NCBI RefSeq assembly: GCF_000296695.1
Contig: NZ_BAFK01000004.1
Coordinates: 1-64,000 of the forward strand
DNA length: 64,000 bases
From: Rheinheimera nanhaiensis E407-8
GTDB taxonomy: Bacteria > Pseudomonadota > Gammaproteobacteria > Enterobacterales > Alteromonadaceae
Direction of reading: 5' to 3'
Part shown: one piece after another, positions 32,476-41,510 of the stretch
How the letters are laid out: every line of letters begins with the position of its first letter
Position numbering within the stretch: position 1 is the first letter of the stretch
Made by a program: the position numbers and the translations under genes
Notes under the pieces: generated by a model
The model's input: the letters and a program-made list of their open reading frames with translations, nothing else
Database searches by the model: none
What the model was told of the DNA's origin: nothing

Positions 32476-33234
32476 ATGTCTTGTACTTCTCCTGTGGCTT
32501 TTATTACCGGCAGCGCTAAACGCCTGGGCCGCGCCATGATTGAAACCCTGCACCAGCAGGGCTATCGGGTGATTATTCATTGCAACCAGTCGCGTGATGA
32601 AGCCGATACGCTGGCAAACCAGTTAAACCAACAACGCAGCCAAAGTGCCGTGGTGTTACAAGCCAATTTACTGGATGAGGCCGGCTGGCCGGCGCTCTTT
32701 GCAGCAGTAAAGACCAGCTTTAACCGGCTGGATGTACTGGTAAATAATGCCTCCGGCTTTTACCCAACACCGCTTCACAGTGCCACGGACGCACAGTGGC
32801 AGGATTTATTCGGCTCTAATGTCAAAGCACCCTACTTTTTAAGCCAGGCCTTAGCGCCCGAGCTGGCTAAGCAGCAGGGGGTTATCGTTAATATGGTTGA
32901 TATCCACGCCGAAAAACCGCTGCCACAGCACAGCATCTATTGTATGGCGAAAGCGGCGCTACTGATGATGACCAAAGCGCTGGCACAGGAGCTGGCGCCA
33001 CAGGTGCGGGTAAACGCTATCGCCCCCGGTGCCATACTCTGGCCACCGCCGCAGTCGGTTAGCCTGCAAGAGCAGGATAAGGCAGCTATACTTGCGCAAA
33101 TACCGCTACAGCAGCTGGGCACACCGCAGGATATTGCACAGGCTCTGCTGTTTTTACTGCAATCGCCCTACATTAACGGCCATATTCTTACTGTTGATGG
33201 CGGGCGCAGTATCAGCGGTAGCGCCAAAGCCTGA
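32476..33234 (+). CDS. SDR-family pteridine reductase-like protein
   Basis: A 252-residue short-chain dehydrogenase. FITGSAKRLGRAM at the N terminus is the cofactor loop; the RLGR variant (in place of GIGR) is typical of pteridine reductases such as FolM/PTR1. NNASGFYPTPL is the NNAG-type motif and YCMAKAALLMM supplies the catalytic Tyr and Lys near residue 155. It probably reduces dihydrobiopterin- or dihydrofolate-like substrates with NADPH. It precedes a CPXCG zinc-ribbon-like protein by 29 bases. Confidence 0.82.
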   Translation: MSCTSPVAFITGSAKRLGRAMIETLHQQGYRVIIHCNQSRDEADTLANQLNQQRSQSAVVLQANLLDEAGWPALFAAVKTSFNRLDVLVNNASGFYPTPLHSATDAQWQDLFGSNVKAPYFLSQALAPELAKQQGVIVNMVDIHAEKPLPQHSIYCMAKAALLMMTKALAQELAPQVRVNAIAPGAILWPPPQSVSLQEQDKAAILAQIPLQQLGTPQDIAQALLFLLQSPYINGHILTVDGGRSISGSAKA

Positions 33235-33263
33235 GCCTTTTACTGTCTTACAGGGAGAGCACC

Positions 33264-33464
33264 ATGAGTATGCTGAGTAAAACCATCGACTGCCCGTTTT
33301 GTGGCCACCGGGTGCACCTAACCGTAGAGGTGACCGATGAAGATCAGGAGTACATAGAAGATTGCAGCAATTGCTGCAACCCTATGCATATTCGCGTGCA
33401 TAAAGACGAGCTGCATCACAGCGTACAGCTGTTTATCGATGCGGATGATGAGCAGTATTACTAA
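33264..33464 (+). CDS. CPXCG motif-containing cysteine-rich protein
   Basis: A 66-residue acidic protein with two cysteine pairs, CPFCGH near residue 10 and DCSNCCNP near residue 34, probably binding one metal ion. The family is conserved in gammaproteobacteria and has no defined function. GGGAG lies before the ATG at 33264. It ends six bases before the convergent ribE stop with no visible terminator in between. Confidence 0.88.
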   Translation: MSMLSKTIDCPFCGHRVHLTVEVTDEDQEYIEDCSNCCNPMHIRVHKDELHHSVQLFIDADDEQYY

Positions 33465-33469
33465 ACGGC

Positions 33470-34093
33470 TTACTGCGACGAAAAGCGTTCTGCTATAATA
33501 CGCTCGACCGTTAGCACTATGGTTTGGGTTTGTTGATCAAGCTCGATATTCAATCTGTCGCCCACCTGTTTTTGCCCCAACGTGGTAATGGCCAGCGTTT
33601 CCGGAATTAAATACAGGCTAAAGCCATCAGGGTAAGTTTCACCCACGGTTAAGCTGCAGCCTTCTACCGCAATAAAACCTTTGCTTAAAATAAAGCGCAT
33701 ATATTCTGGCGCAAGCTTAAGACGCATCGCGCAGTTATCCGCCGTTTTATTAAGCTCAGTAATCACAGCCGTGGTTTGAATATGGCCGGACACAATATGG
33801 CCGCCTAGCTCACTGCCAAAACTGAGCGAGCGCTCAAAGTTAACCTCTGCACCTTGTGTTAGCTGACCTAAATTGGTTTTGCTTAAGGTTTCGGCTATTA
33901 CATCAAAACACACCCAGCCGGCCTCGCTGTCAAAGTCAGTTACCGTTAAACACACCCCGTTTATGGCAATGCTGGCACCACGTTCTAATTGCTTAAGATT
34001 GTGCGGCGGTGCTGTTAGGGTTAACTGGCGAAACTGCGCTTTGTCGCGTATTACTGTCAACTGCGCTTTGGTCTGTACTATTCCGGTAAACAT
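33470..34093 (-). CDS. ribE: riboflavin synthase, alpha subunit
   Basis: A 207-residue protein of two lumazine-binding repeats. The N terminus MFTGIVQT is invariant for the family, and each half carries a typical motif (AINGVCLTVTDFD and AVEGCSLTVGE). It joins two dimethylribityllumazines to make riboflavin in the cytoplasm. No FMN riboswitch is visible upstream. It is divergent from a MATE pump, the same arrangement as ribC-mdtK in E. coli. Confidence 0.96.
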   Translation of the reverse strand: MFTGIVQTKAQLTVIRDKAQFRQLTLTAPPHNLKQLERGASIAINGVCLTVTDFDSEAGWVCFDVIAETLSKTNLGQLTQGAEVNFERSLSFGSELGGHIVSGHIQTTAVITELNKTADNCAMRLKLAPEYMRFILSKGFIAVEGCSLTVGETYPDGFSLYLIPETLAITTLGQKQVGDRLNIELDQQTQTIVLTVERIIAERFSSQ

Positions 34094-34150
34094 AAGCCCC
34101 CATCTGTGCTACATTGCGCGCCATTGCACGCTGTTGATACGACACTCGCT

Positions 34151-35509
34151 ATGTTACCGTTTTCCCGCTTCGAAGCCAGAACCATCTTAAAACTCAGTGG
34201 CCCCATCGTACTGGCGCAGCTTACGCAAACCTTAATGTATTTTGTCGACACTGTGATGGCTGGCCGTTACAGCGCGGTCGATATGGCCGCTATTGCCGTC
34301 GCCTCTGGTTTATGGTTTCCGGTGGTGATGACCATGCAGGGCCTGCTGTTGGCATTAACGCCGATAGTGGCGCAGTATTTTGGCAGTAAGCAGGTAAAAC
34401 CGGTAACCCACTTTACCCTGCAGGCGATGTACTTAGCACTGGCATTGGCGGCGGCCCTGTTTGTCCTGATGTTATATGTGCAGGTGCCCATCGATCTGTT
34501 AAACATGGATCCGCAGCTTAGGCAAATCTCGCTGGATTATTTGTATTACGTCAGCTTTGGCCTGTTCCCGGCTGCCGGCTATATGGTGCTGCGCAGTATG
34601 TTTGAAGGTATCGGCAATACCAAAGCCAGCATGTGGATCAGCTTTGTCGGCATTTTGGTAAATATCCCCGCCAACTATGTGTTTATCTACGGCAAACTCG
34701 GTATGCCGGCGCTGGGCGGTGCCGGTTGTGGTATCGCCACCGCGCTGGTGTTCCTGGCCATGTTTATCGCTATGCTGCTGTATGGCTGGTTTAGCCGCAG
34801 CACCGCACGCTATCGTACCCAGCCGGATAGCTACCGCATTCACCTGAAAGACATCTGGCAAATTATCTGCATTGGTACGCCGATTGCGTTTTCTATCTTC
34901 TTTGAAGTTACCCTGTTTGCCTGTATTCCGCTGGCTATCGTACATTTAGGCCCCATTATGGTGGCCGGCCACCAAATTGCACAAAACTACAGTGGCATCG
35001 TATTTATGCTGCCATTAAGCCTGGGTATGGCCGCTACTATCCGCGTCGGCCATTTAGTCGGCCAGCAAAGCATACTGGAGCTGAAAAAAGCCGTATCAAC
35101 CGCTATAGTGCTGGCGGTATTGATGTCGCTGGTGATTGCCAGCCTGACGTTTTTGCTGCGCAGCAACATCGCCTCGCTTTACTCGCCCGATGCGCCGGTG
35201 GTGGCGCTGGCCAGCTCTTTGCTTATTCTGGCCTGTTTTTATCAGGTGTCAGATGCCATTCAGGTGGTGTCGGCCTGTGCGCTGCGCGGTATGAAAGTGA
35301 CCAAACCGGTGTTTTTCGTTACCTTTATTGCGTACTGGCCAATCGGTTTTGGTTTAGGCGCCGTATTGGGTTTAACGAACTGGCTGGTTGAGCCTATGGG
35401 CGCGCACGGCTTCTGGGTCGGCATTATTGCCGGCTTAAGTGTCGCCGCTATTTTGCTGGCCATTATTTTAAAACGCACTTTGCACAGGTTTGAGCGCGAG
35501 GCAACATAA
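34151..35509 (+). CDS. norM: MATE family multidrug efflux pump (NorM/MdtK-like)
   Basis: A 452-residue inner-membrane transporter with twelve hydrophobic segments. ILKLSGPIVLAQLTQTLMYF and VDTVMAGRYSAVDMAAIAVA begin the protein as in NorM/MdtK. The start at 34151 fits the family N terminus; the longer reading to 34106 would overlap the ribE promoter. Such pumps export cationic drugs in exchange for sodium or protons. Its place beside ribE is conserved in enterobacteria. Four bases separate it from the DUF3080 lipoprotein gene. Confidence 0.92.
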   Translation: MLPFSRFEARTILKLSGPIVLAQLTQTLMYFVDTVMAGRYSAVDMAAIAVASGLWFPVVMTMQGLLLALTPIVAQYFGSKQVKPVTHFTLQAMYLALALAAALFVLMLYVQVPIDLLNMDPQLRQISLDYLYYVSFGLFPAAGYMVLRSMFEGIGNTKASMWISFVGILVNIPANYVFIYGKLGMPALGGAGCGIATALVFLAMFIAMLLYGWFSRSTARYRTQPDSYRIHLKDIWQIICIGTPIAFSIFFEVTLFACIPLAIVHLGPIMVAGHQIAQNYSGIVFMLPLSLGMAATIRVGHLVGQQSILELKKAVSTAIVLAVLMSLVIASLTFLLRSNIASLYSPDAPVVALASSLLILACFYQVSDAIQVVSACALRGMKVTKPVFFVTFIAYWPIGFGLGAVLGLTNWLVEPMGAHGFWVGIIAGLSVAAILLAIILKRTLHRFEREAT

Positions 35510-35513
35510 AGCG

Positions 35514-36527
35514 ATGAAATACTGGCTACTACCACTGTGTTTGCTGATAAGCCTGACGGGTTGCTCGAAAGACAGTGGCGAAAAAGCCGTTGAAAGTTAT
35601 CAGCAGCGCCTGGCTCGGGTGTTGGATAAACCGCTACCGCAAACGCCAGTACCAGCAGCACCTTTGCTCACCGAGCCGCGCGATCTTAAGCAGCCACTGC
35701 CCGATCTGCGGCTGGATCTCACCGACACCTTTGCTACCCGCCACTGTGGGCTGGACACCTTAATCGGCGAGCGCAACTCAAGCCTGGGACGGGTGTACAG
35801 CGCCAGCAAACAGCTAAGTTATGAGCTGCGGTTTTTACATCAATTAGCAATTTGCCTGCAAAAGCAGTGGGACAATACTGAACTGCAACGTCAGTTACAA
35901 CAGGTGTACGACACTAAACAGCAAAGCGCAACCTTAGCTTTTAATAATATGCTGCTCACCGACGACACCCTACGTAAACAATTAATGGGCGTACGCGACA
36001 GCTTGCCCTACAACGACAAACCAGGCTTAAGTGAAAGCTGGCAAGCGCTAACAGCATTAACCCAGCTGCAGCAGTTTATTCAGCAGCAAAACTGGCAAGC
36101 GGCGAGCAGTATCGATATAGAGCAACAATTACAATTGCTCTATCAGGCTAACCTGCCAGGGCGTTTGCAATACAGCCTGCGTCAAAGCAGCCATCAGCTA
36201 TCTGAACTTAACCAGATGTTAGCCGCTGTTACCCCGCAAAGCCTTTGCCAACCCAGAGCTGATAAACAGCAACTGGAAATACTAGCCAACATTTTTAGTA
36301 AATTTTTTATAGCGCAGGTACAACAATACACAGTAAATCTGCAGCAATATCAGCAGCAGTTGTGGCCGCTGCTGCAACAGCTATACGCCGAAACACCGTT
36401 AAATGAGGCGTTAACAGCGCGCTTTGACGGCAATTACCAGAATATGCGCCGCGAGCTGGCTATACATGTTAAATGGTGGCAGGACGTTAACAGCCAATGC
36501 CCAATGCAGTTAACCACACAGGGTTAA
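35514..36527 (+). CDS. DUF3080 family lipoprotein
   Basis: A 337-residue lipoprotein with signal KYWLLPLCLLISLTGC (lipidation at Cys17). The mature part is helical and rich in Gln and Leu, and contains ATRHCGLDTLIGERNSSLG near residue 75, a wording I associate with DUF3080. The function is unknown. The start is at 35514, four bases after the MATE stop, so the two genes are likely co-transcribed. Confidence 0.8.
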   Translation: MKYWLLPLCLLISLTGCSKDSGEKAVESYQQRLARVLDKPLPQTPVPAAPLLTEPRDLKQPLPDLRLDLTDTFATRHCGLDTLIGERNSSLGRVYSASKQLSYELRFLHQLAICLQKQWDNTELQRQLQQVYDTKQQSATLAFNNMLLTDDTLRKQLMGVRDSLPYNDKPGLSESWQALTALTQLQQFIQQQNWQAASSIDIEQQLQLLYQANLPGRLQYSLRQSSHQLSELNQMLAAVTPQSLCQPRADKQQLEILANIFSKFFIAQVQQYTVNLQQYQQQLWPLLQQLYAETPLNEALTARFDGNYQNMRRELAIHVKWWQDVNSQCPMQLTTQG

Positions 36528-36678
36528 TCACTGTTAGCGGTTTAAAACCTCTGGTGGCTTTGCTTAAAGCGGTGAAAAATACAGCAAACTGCCAGCACAC
36601 AAGTAAAAACACTTGCCAAGGCTGCAGCTGCGCAATAACATAGCCGCCGTTGTTCGCTGTACGCAGCGACCAAAGTGT

Positions 36679-36755
36679 GCGTCCTTAGCTCAGCTGGTTA
36701 GAGCACCACCTTGACATGGTGGGGGTCGGTGGTTCGAGTCCACTAGGACGCACCA
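36679..36755 (+). tRNA. tRNA-Val(GAC)
   Basis: A complete 77-base tRNA with encoded CCA. The acceptor stem GCGTCCT pairs with AGGACGC, the D arm is AGCTCAGCTGGTTAGAGC, the anticodon loop CTTGACATG sits on a CCACC/GGTGG stem, and the T arm is GGTGGTTCGAGTCCACT. Anticodon GAC reads GUC and GUU valine codons. A terminator follows at once. Confidence 0.97.
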
Positions 36756-36767
36756 ACAAATTCCTTT

Positions 36768-36796
36768 AAAAACAGCACCTTAATGGTGCTGTTTTT
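36768..36796 (+). terminator. terminator after tRNA-Val
   Basis: AAAACAGCACC pairs with GGTGCTGTTTT around a five-base loop and runs into a T tract, 13 bases after the tRNA. It can also act for the convergent GNAT-nitrilase gene. Confidence 0.88.
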
Positions 36797-36820
36797 GTTT
36801 CTATTACCAAACTCAGATGT

Positions 36821-38353
36821 TTATGTGTTAAGTGGTTTAACTAAAGACAACTGATACACATCATGCCGCCGGTCTTTCATCGTATTCACACTGCCGTGAG
36901 TATGCAGCTCTTTTAGCGCATCTAAGTCGACATCTACCACCAATAACATCTCAGAGTTTGGCGTGGCCTCGGCCTTAATGCCGGTGGTCGGAAATGCGAA
37001 GTCTGACGGCGTAAACAGTGCAGATTGGGCGTACTGAATATCCATATTATTTACCCGGGCTAAGTTGCCCACAGCACCCGCGATGGCAACATAGCACTCG
37101 TTTTCAATGGCACGGGCCATGGCGCAATGCCGTACACGGGTGTAACCGTTTTGGGTGTCGGTTAAAAAAGGTACGAACAGGATATTCATGCCCTGATCAG
37201 CAAGTAAACGGGCGTATTCCGGAAACTCCACATCGTAGCAAATCATAATGCCAATTTTGCCGCAGTCGGTGTCAAATACCCGAACCTTATTACCGCCCGT
37301 CATAGCCCAGTTACGTTTCTCTGCCGGGGTAACATGTACCTTGTCGTACTGCTCCCAACTGCCATCCCGCCGGCACAAAAAGCCGCTGTTATACAATTTG
37401 CCGTCTATCAGGTACGGCATACTGCCGGTGATAATATTGATGTTATAAGCAATGGCAAACTCGATAAATTTGTCACGGATAGTTTCGGTATATTTTGCCA
37501 GCTGGCGGATGCTCTCGGTCACGCTTAAGTGGTTGTAATGCTCCATTAATGGCGCAGCAAATAGCTCCGGAAACAGAATAAAATCGCTTTTGTAATCCGA
37601 CACCGCATCAACAAAAAACTCCATTTGCTCAAACAGTTGGTTAATGTCTTTCATATTACGCATTTGCCACTGCACCAGGCCTAAGCGCACTTCCGCTTTA
37701 GGCGCATTAATCAATTTTACCGACTTGGTGTAGTAAATATTGGCCCATTCCAGCAAGGTGGCATATTCCTGCGACTGGGTATCGCCGCGCAGGTAGCCTT
37801 TGAGCAACTTACGCACATGAAAACCATTGGCCAGCTGAAAGCTCAGTACCGGATCATGTATTTCGCGCACTTTTACTTTATCAATAAATTGCTTGGCGCT
37901 GAGTTTGTCGGCGTACTGGTTGTAGTTAGGCATCCGGCCGCCGGCCATAATGGCGCGCAAATTCAGGTTCTCGCATAGCTCTTTGCGGGCATCATACAAG
38001 CGGCGCGCCAGGCGCAAGCCGCGATAATCGGGGTGAATAAACACTTCTATGCCGTACAGCACATCGCCGTTCGGATCATGGTTTTTAAACGAAAAGCCGG
38101 TAACAATTTGATCATACGTATGATCGTCACTGAATTTGCTGTAATCAATGATAAGCGAAAAGGCGCAGCCGACCACTTTGCCATCGACACAAACGCACAG
38201 TTGGCCTTCAGGGAATTTAGTCAGTAAGGTATTGACCACCGGCTCGGTCCAGGCCAGTAATGGCGCATCCTGATACACCTGCTCAGACGCTTTGCGTAGC
38301 GCCGTCATATCTTCGCGCGTTAAATGCCGTACTTCAACATGATTGGCTTCCAT
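36821..38353 (-). CDS. GNAT acetyltransferase / carbon-nitrogen hydrolase fusion
   Basis: A 510-residue two-domain protein. The N-terminal GNAT domain (about 1-200) has HPDYRGLRLARRLYDARKEL as acetyl-CoA motif. The C-terminal nitrilase-superfamily domain (about 220-500) shows the catalytic triad: Glu in LFPELFAAP, Lys in YDKVHVTPAEKR and Cys in GIMICYDVEFPEYA. This fusion is a known architecture in bacteria, but its substrate is not established. It is a single-gene unit on the minus strand, ending against the tRNA terminator. Confidence 0.9.
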   Translation of the reverse strand: MEANHVEVRHLTREDMTALRKASEQVYQDAPLLAWTEPVVNTLLTKFPEGQLCVCVDGKVVGCAFSLIIDYSKFSDDHTYDQIVTGFSFKNHDPNGDVLYGIEVFIHPDYRGLRLARRLYDARKELCENLNLRAIMAGGRMPNYNQYADKLSAKQFIDKVKVREIHDPVLSFQLANGFHVRKLLKGYLRGDTQSQEYATLLEWANIYYTKSVKLINAPKAEVRLGLVQWQMRNMKDINQLFEQMEFFVDAVSDYKSDFILFPELFAAPLMEHYNHLSVTESIRQLAKYTETIRDKFIEFAIAYNINIITGSMPYLIDGKLYNSGFLCRRDGSWEQYDKVHVTPAEKRNWAMTGGNKVRVFDTDCGKIGIMICYDVEFPEYARLLADQGMNILFVPFLTDTQNGYTRVRHCAMARAIENECYVAIAGAVGNLARVNNMDIQYAQSALFTPSDFAFPTTGIKAEATPNSEMLLVVDVDLDALKELHTHGSVNTMKDRRHDVYQLSLVKPLNT

Positions 38354-38430
38354 AAGCTCTCCTGTGGTGACAAGACAGCTTTAAGGGTAACACAGCTGGC
38401 GGGGGATGCCGAAAAACCGGCCTGCCCAAC

Positions 38431-38446
38431 TACCCACTAAGGGGTA
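38431..38446. promoter_or_regulatory. NarL/NarP-type 7-2-7 site before the moa operon
   Basis: TACCCACTAAGGGGTA consists of two inverted heptamers, TACCCAC and (opposite strand) TACCCCT, separated by two bases. That is the 7-2-7 layout recognised by NarL and NarP. TACCCCT matches the TACYYMT consensus exactly and TACCCAC differs in the last base. It lies about 70 bases before the Moco riboswitch. Confidence 0.55.
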
Positions 38447-38501
38447 AAACGCTCGCCCCTTAATGGCAATAACAATACCGGCACAAAGCTTTTAAGCTTA
38501 A

Positions 38502-38614
38502 CGACACAACACCGAGCAAGGCGTTCTAAAGCTGAAAAGCAATGAAGCCTTTGCCGTGGCACTAACGCCACCGGGTAAGGTTGGAAACGGCATTACCTCC
38601 CCACTTGGAAAGGT
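38502..38614 (+). ncRNA. molybdenum cofactor (Moco) riboswitch
   Basis: The leader before moaA contains the conserved blocks of the Moco RNA motif: ACCGAGCAAGGC at its 5' side, GCCTTTGCCGTGGC in the middle and GGAAACGGCATTACCTCCCC at its 3' side, with paired GGTAA/TTACC arms. The ribosome site GGAAAGG (38607-38613) is embedded at the end, so ligand binding could hide it. The position upstream of moaA is the standard one. Exact boundaries are approximate. Confidence 0.8.
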
Positions 38615-38619
38615 GAATT

Positions 38620-39591
38620 ATGTTAACTGACGCCTATGCGCGCCGCTTTAGCTATTTGCGGCTGTCTGTCACCGAAAGCTGCAATTTCCGCTGCAGCTAT
38701 TGCCTGCCGGACGGCAATGACTGTAACAGCCGTAGCGGCGAGCTTAACCTGACAGAAATTCGCCGCTTAGTCACCGCCTTTGCCAAACTGGGCACCCGCA
38801 AGGTACGCATTACCGGCGGCGAGCCATCGCTGCGTAAAGACTTAACCGACATTATCGCTACCTGCAAAGCCGTGCCCGGCATTGAAAAAGTGGCGCTAAC
38901 CACCAACGGCTACCGGCTAAAACGCGATGCGCTGGCCTGGCAAGAGGCCGGGCTGGATGCAGTAAACGTCAGCGTCGATAGCTTAGATGCAGACACCTTT
39001 CATCTGGTGACCGGTCAGGACAAACTGGCTGACATCTTAGACGGCATCGCGCATGCTAAAACCATTGGTATTAAACAGGTAAAAATTAATACCGTGCTGT
39101 TAAAGCAGCACAATGCGCTGGCGCTGCCAGATTTCCTTACCTTTATTCAACAGCAGGATATCGCGCTGCGCTTTATTGAATTGATGCGCACCGGCGATAA
39201 CGCCGATTTTTACCAGCGCCAGCATTTAAGTGGTGAGCGCATTCAGCAGCAGCTGCTGGCGCAAGGCTGGCAGCTAAATGCCAAGGCCAAAACCGACGGC
39301 CCGGCGCTGGAGTACTCGCACCCATCTTATCAGGGCCAGATTGGCCTGATTATGCCGTACAGCAAAGACTTTTGCGCCGACTGTAACCGGCTTAGGGTAT
39401 CAAGCTTGGGTCAGCTGTATTTGTGCCTGTTTACCGACAGCCATCAGGACATGCGCAGCCTGCTGCAAAGCGATGACAGCGCACCGCTAATGCGTTTTTT
39501 ACAGCAAGCGGTGCAAGGCAAAGCCTTTAGCCACCAGTTGGCAGAGGATTACAGCGGCAGCACCCGGCATTTAGCCCAGATTGGTGGATAA
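38620..39591 (+). CDS. moaA: GTP 3',8-cyclase MoaA
   Basis: A 323-residue radical SAM enzyme for the first step of molybdopterin synthesis. The SAM cluster is SCNFRCSYCLPDG (CxxxCxxC near residues 21-28). A second, C-terminal 4Fe-4S site is formed by CADCNRLRVSSLGQLYLCLF. RITGGEPSLRKDL follows the first motif as in all MoaA proteins. The start is six bases after GGAAAGG, which belongs to the Moco riboswitch. The usual C-terminal Gly-Gly of MoaA is present as the last two residues (IGG). It is the first gene of a nine-gene operon. Confidence 0.97.
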   Translation: MLTDAYARRFSYLRLSVTESCNFRCSYCLPDGNDCNSRSGELNLTEIRRLVTAFAKLGTRKVRITGGEPSLRKDLTDIIATCKAVPGIEKVALTTNGYRLKRDALAWQEAGLDAVNVSVDSLDADTFHLVTGQDKLADILDGIAHAKTIGIKQVKINTVLLKQHNALALPDFLTFIQQQDIALRFIELMRTGDNADFYQRQHLSGERIQQQLLAQGWQLNAKAKTDGPALEYSHPSYQGQIGLIMPYSKDFCADCNRLRVSSLGQLYLCLFTDSHQDMRSLLQSDDSAPLMRFLQQAVQGKAFSHQLAEDYSGSTRHLAQIGG

Positions 39592-39603
39592 CAGGCGGAT
39601 AAT

Positions 39604-40209
39604 ATGAGCATAACAATGCCGTTTAGTGCGCTGATTTTAGCCGGTGGCCAGTCCAGCCGCATGGGCCAGGATAAAGCCCTGCTGCAACTTAATGGCCAAA
39701 GCTTACTGGCGCATATGCAGCAAGTGGCGCTGGACAGTGGCGCCGTTGAAGTGCTGGTAAGCCGCAATCTGCCCGGTTTTATTGCCGATAACACGCCGCA
39801 ACAAGGGCCTTTAGCCGGTATTTTGGCAGCGCTGCAACACTGTAGCAGTTCACAGTTACTGGTACTGCCGATTGATACCCCGCTATTAACGGTAACCAGT
39901 GTGCAACGCCTGCTGCAACACGCCAATGGCGCGGCCTGCTATTTTAGCGATAACCCGCTACCTTGCGTATTACCGGTAACCCCGGCCCTTAGCCCCCTGA
40001 TAAGCGCGCAACTGCGCACTGGCCAGCGTTCGGTTCACGCCCTGCTTAAGCTACTTAAGGCTAAAAGCCTGGCGGCGCCAAATACAGAATTACTCAATAC
40101 CAATACACCAGCCGACTGGCGGCACTGTTTAACTCTGCTTAATAGCGGCGGCAGCACGGGCAGCAGCAACAAGAAACAGCAGGAGGATCTATGCCAAAGC
40201 CAGATTTAA
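39604..40209 (+). CDS. mobA: molybdenum cofactor guanylyltransferase
   Basis: A 201-residue nucleotidyltransferase with LILAGGQSSRMGQDKALL at residues 10-27, the GTP-binding signature of MobA, and LPIDTPLLT for the metal-binding strand. It attaches GMP to Mo-molybdopterin to make the bis-MGD cofactor needed by NarG. The last 19 bases overlap moaB; its tail is rich in Ser, Gly and Gln and shares bases with the moaB ribosome site (AGGAGG at 40181-40186). Confidence 0.93.
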   Translation: MSITMPFSALILAGGQSSRMGQDKALLQLNGQSLLAHMQQVALDSGAVEVLVSRNLPGFIADNTPQQGPLAGILAALQHCSSSQLLVLPIDTPLLTVTSVQRLLQHANGAACYFSDNPLPCVLPVTPALSPLISAQLRTGQRSVHALLKLLKAKSLAAPNTELLNTNTPADWRHCLTLLNSGGSTGSSNKKQQEDLCQSQI

Positions 40210-40754
40210 GCCGCTTTTATCCGCTGAATATCGCTGTGCTAACAGTGTCGGATAGCCGCAACACTAATAACGACAGCAGTGGCGATCTATTATGTCAGCT
40301 GTTGCAAAGCGCCGACCATCAATTAGTTGCGCGCTCATTATTGCCCAATAACAAATACCAGTTGCGCGCTGCGCTAAGCCAGTGGATCGCAAGCGATAAT
40401 ATTCAGGTAGTGCTGATTAACGGCGGCACTGGCTTTCATCACACTAATTGCACCGTTGAAGCGCTAACGCCATTGCTCGATACGCCGGTACCCGGCTTTG
40501 GTGAGCTGTTCCGTCAACTGTCGTTTAACCAGTTGGGCTCAGCCGCCATGCAATCCGGTGCCCTGGCGGGCCTGGCCAATGGCACCCTGCTGTTTGCTAT
40601 GCCCGGCTCAGGCGGTGCCTGTACGCTTGCGATGCAGCAGCTGATTTTACCGCAATTAGATAGCAAAACCGGGCCCTGCAACTTTGTTGCACATGTAAAA
40701 GGTAACTTTGTTGCCCATGTAAAAAACAGTCCAAGCCAAAGCTGTGGAGCTTAA
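40191..40754 (+). CDS. moaB: molybdopterin adenylyltransferase-type protein MoaB
   Basis: A 187-residue MoaB/Mog-fold protein with [16 protein letters not shown] near the N terminus and [18 protein letters not shown] (about 82-99) in the MPT-binding region. In many bacteria it adenylates molybdopterin before metal insertion. The C terminus is extended by a 24-base tandem duplication giving NFVAHVK twice. The ATG at 40191 follows AGGAGG. It overlaps mobA, and its stop is one base before the moaC ATG. Confidence 0.92.
   Translation: MPKPDLSRFYPLNIAVLTVSDSRNTNNDSSGDLLCQLLQSADHQLVARSLLPNNKYQLRAALSQWIASDNIQVVLINGGTGFHHTNCTVEALTPLLDTPVPGFGELFRQLSFNQLGSAAMQSGALAGLANGTLLFAMPGSGGACTLAMQQLILPQLDSKTGPCNFVAHVKGNFVAHVKNSPSQSCGA
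40680..40727 (+). repeat. 24-bp tandem duplication in the moaB 3' end
   Basis: AACTTTGTTGC begins two adjacent copies at 40680 and 40704. They differ by few bases and encode NFVAHVK twice, shortly before the moaB stop. The unit is in frame. Confidence 0.93.
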
Positions 40755-40755
40755 G

Positions 40756-41256
40756 ATGACAGCAACCCTTACCCATTTAGAGCTAACGCATTTAGATCAG
40801 AGCGGCGCGGCGGCAATGGTCGATGTCAGTACCAAGCCAAACACCACCCGACTGGCCCGCGCCGGTGCCCTGGTGCAAACCACACCCGACGTTATCGACT
40901 TAATTGCCGGGGCGCTGCTAAAAAAAGGCGATGTGCTGGCCACAGCGCGTATTGCCGGCATTATGGCGGCGAAAAAAACCAGCGAGCTGATCCCGCTGTG
41001 TCATCCATTAATGCTCAGCAAAGTATCAGTCGATTTTCAGCTACTGCCAGCGCAAGGTCAGATAAAAATCGAGAGCTGCTGCCTGCTTAGCGGCAGCACC
41101 GGCGTCGAGATGGAAGCGTTAACGGCTGCCAGTGTAGCCGCGCTGACCATTTACGATATGTGTAAAGCGGTAGATAAAGCGATGATCATCAGCGATATCC
41201 GCCTGCTGGAGAAAACCGGCGGTAAGTCGGGGCATTATGTTGCGGAGGCTATATGA
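40756..41256 (+). CDS. moaC: cyclic pyranopterin monophosphate synthase
   Basis: A 166-residue protein with [17 protein letters not shown] (about 70-86) and [27 protein letters not shown] split over residues 137-163, the active-site motifs of MoaC. It converts the MoaA product to cPMP. The ATG at 40756 has GGAG six bases before; a GTG at 40744 overlaps the moaB stop. It overlaps moaD by four bases. Confidence 0.96.
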   Translation: MTATLTHLELTHLDQSGAAAMVDVSTKPNTTRLARAGALVQTTPDVIDLIAGALLKKGDVLATARIAGIMAAKKTSELIPLCHPLMLSKVSVDFQLLPAQGQIKIESCCLLSGSTGVEMEALTAASVAALTIYDMCKAVDKAMIISDIRLLEKTGGKSGHYVAEAI

Positions 41257-41504
41257 TTAAAATTCTGTTTTTCGCTGCGCTGCGCGAGCGGCTTGATTGC
41301 GAACAATACCTGCTGAGTTGCGATGGCAACATGTTGCAGGTGACAGATATCCTGCAGCAACTGCAAAGCCGTTGTCATAGTTGGCAACAGGAACTTAGCC
41401 GCAGCGATTTGCTCTGCGCGCTAAACCAGCAGCTGGTGCCACTAACGGCCAGTGTAAAGGACGGCGATGAGCTGGCATTTTTCCCGCCGGTAACCGGCGG
41501 CTAA
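41253..41504 (+). CDS. moaD: molybdopterin synthase sulfur carrier subunit
   Basis: An 83-residue ubiquitin-fold protein ending in VTGG, the double glycine that is adenylated and thiocarboxylated. [14 protein letters not shown] at the start is typical. It partners with MoaE to insert the dithiolene sulfurs. It overlaps moaC by four bases and precedes moaE by six. Confidence 0.94.
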   Translation: MIKILFFAALRERLDCEQYLLSCDGNMLQVTDILQQLQSRCHSWQQELSRSDLLCALNQQLVPLTASVKDGDELAFFPPVTGG

Positions 41505-41510
41505 AAGGTA

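Noticed and set aside
33470-34150. FMN riboswitch before ribE
   Set aside because: The short ribE/MATE intergenic region has no room for, and no conserved blocks of, an FMN element.
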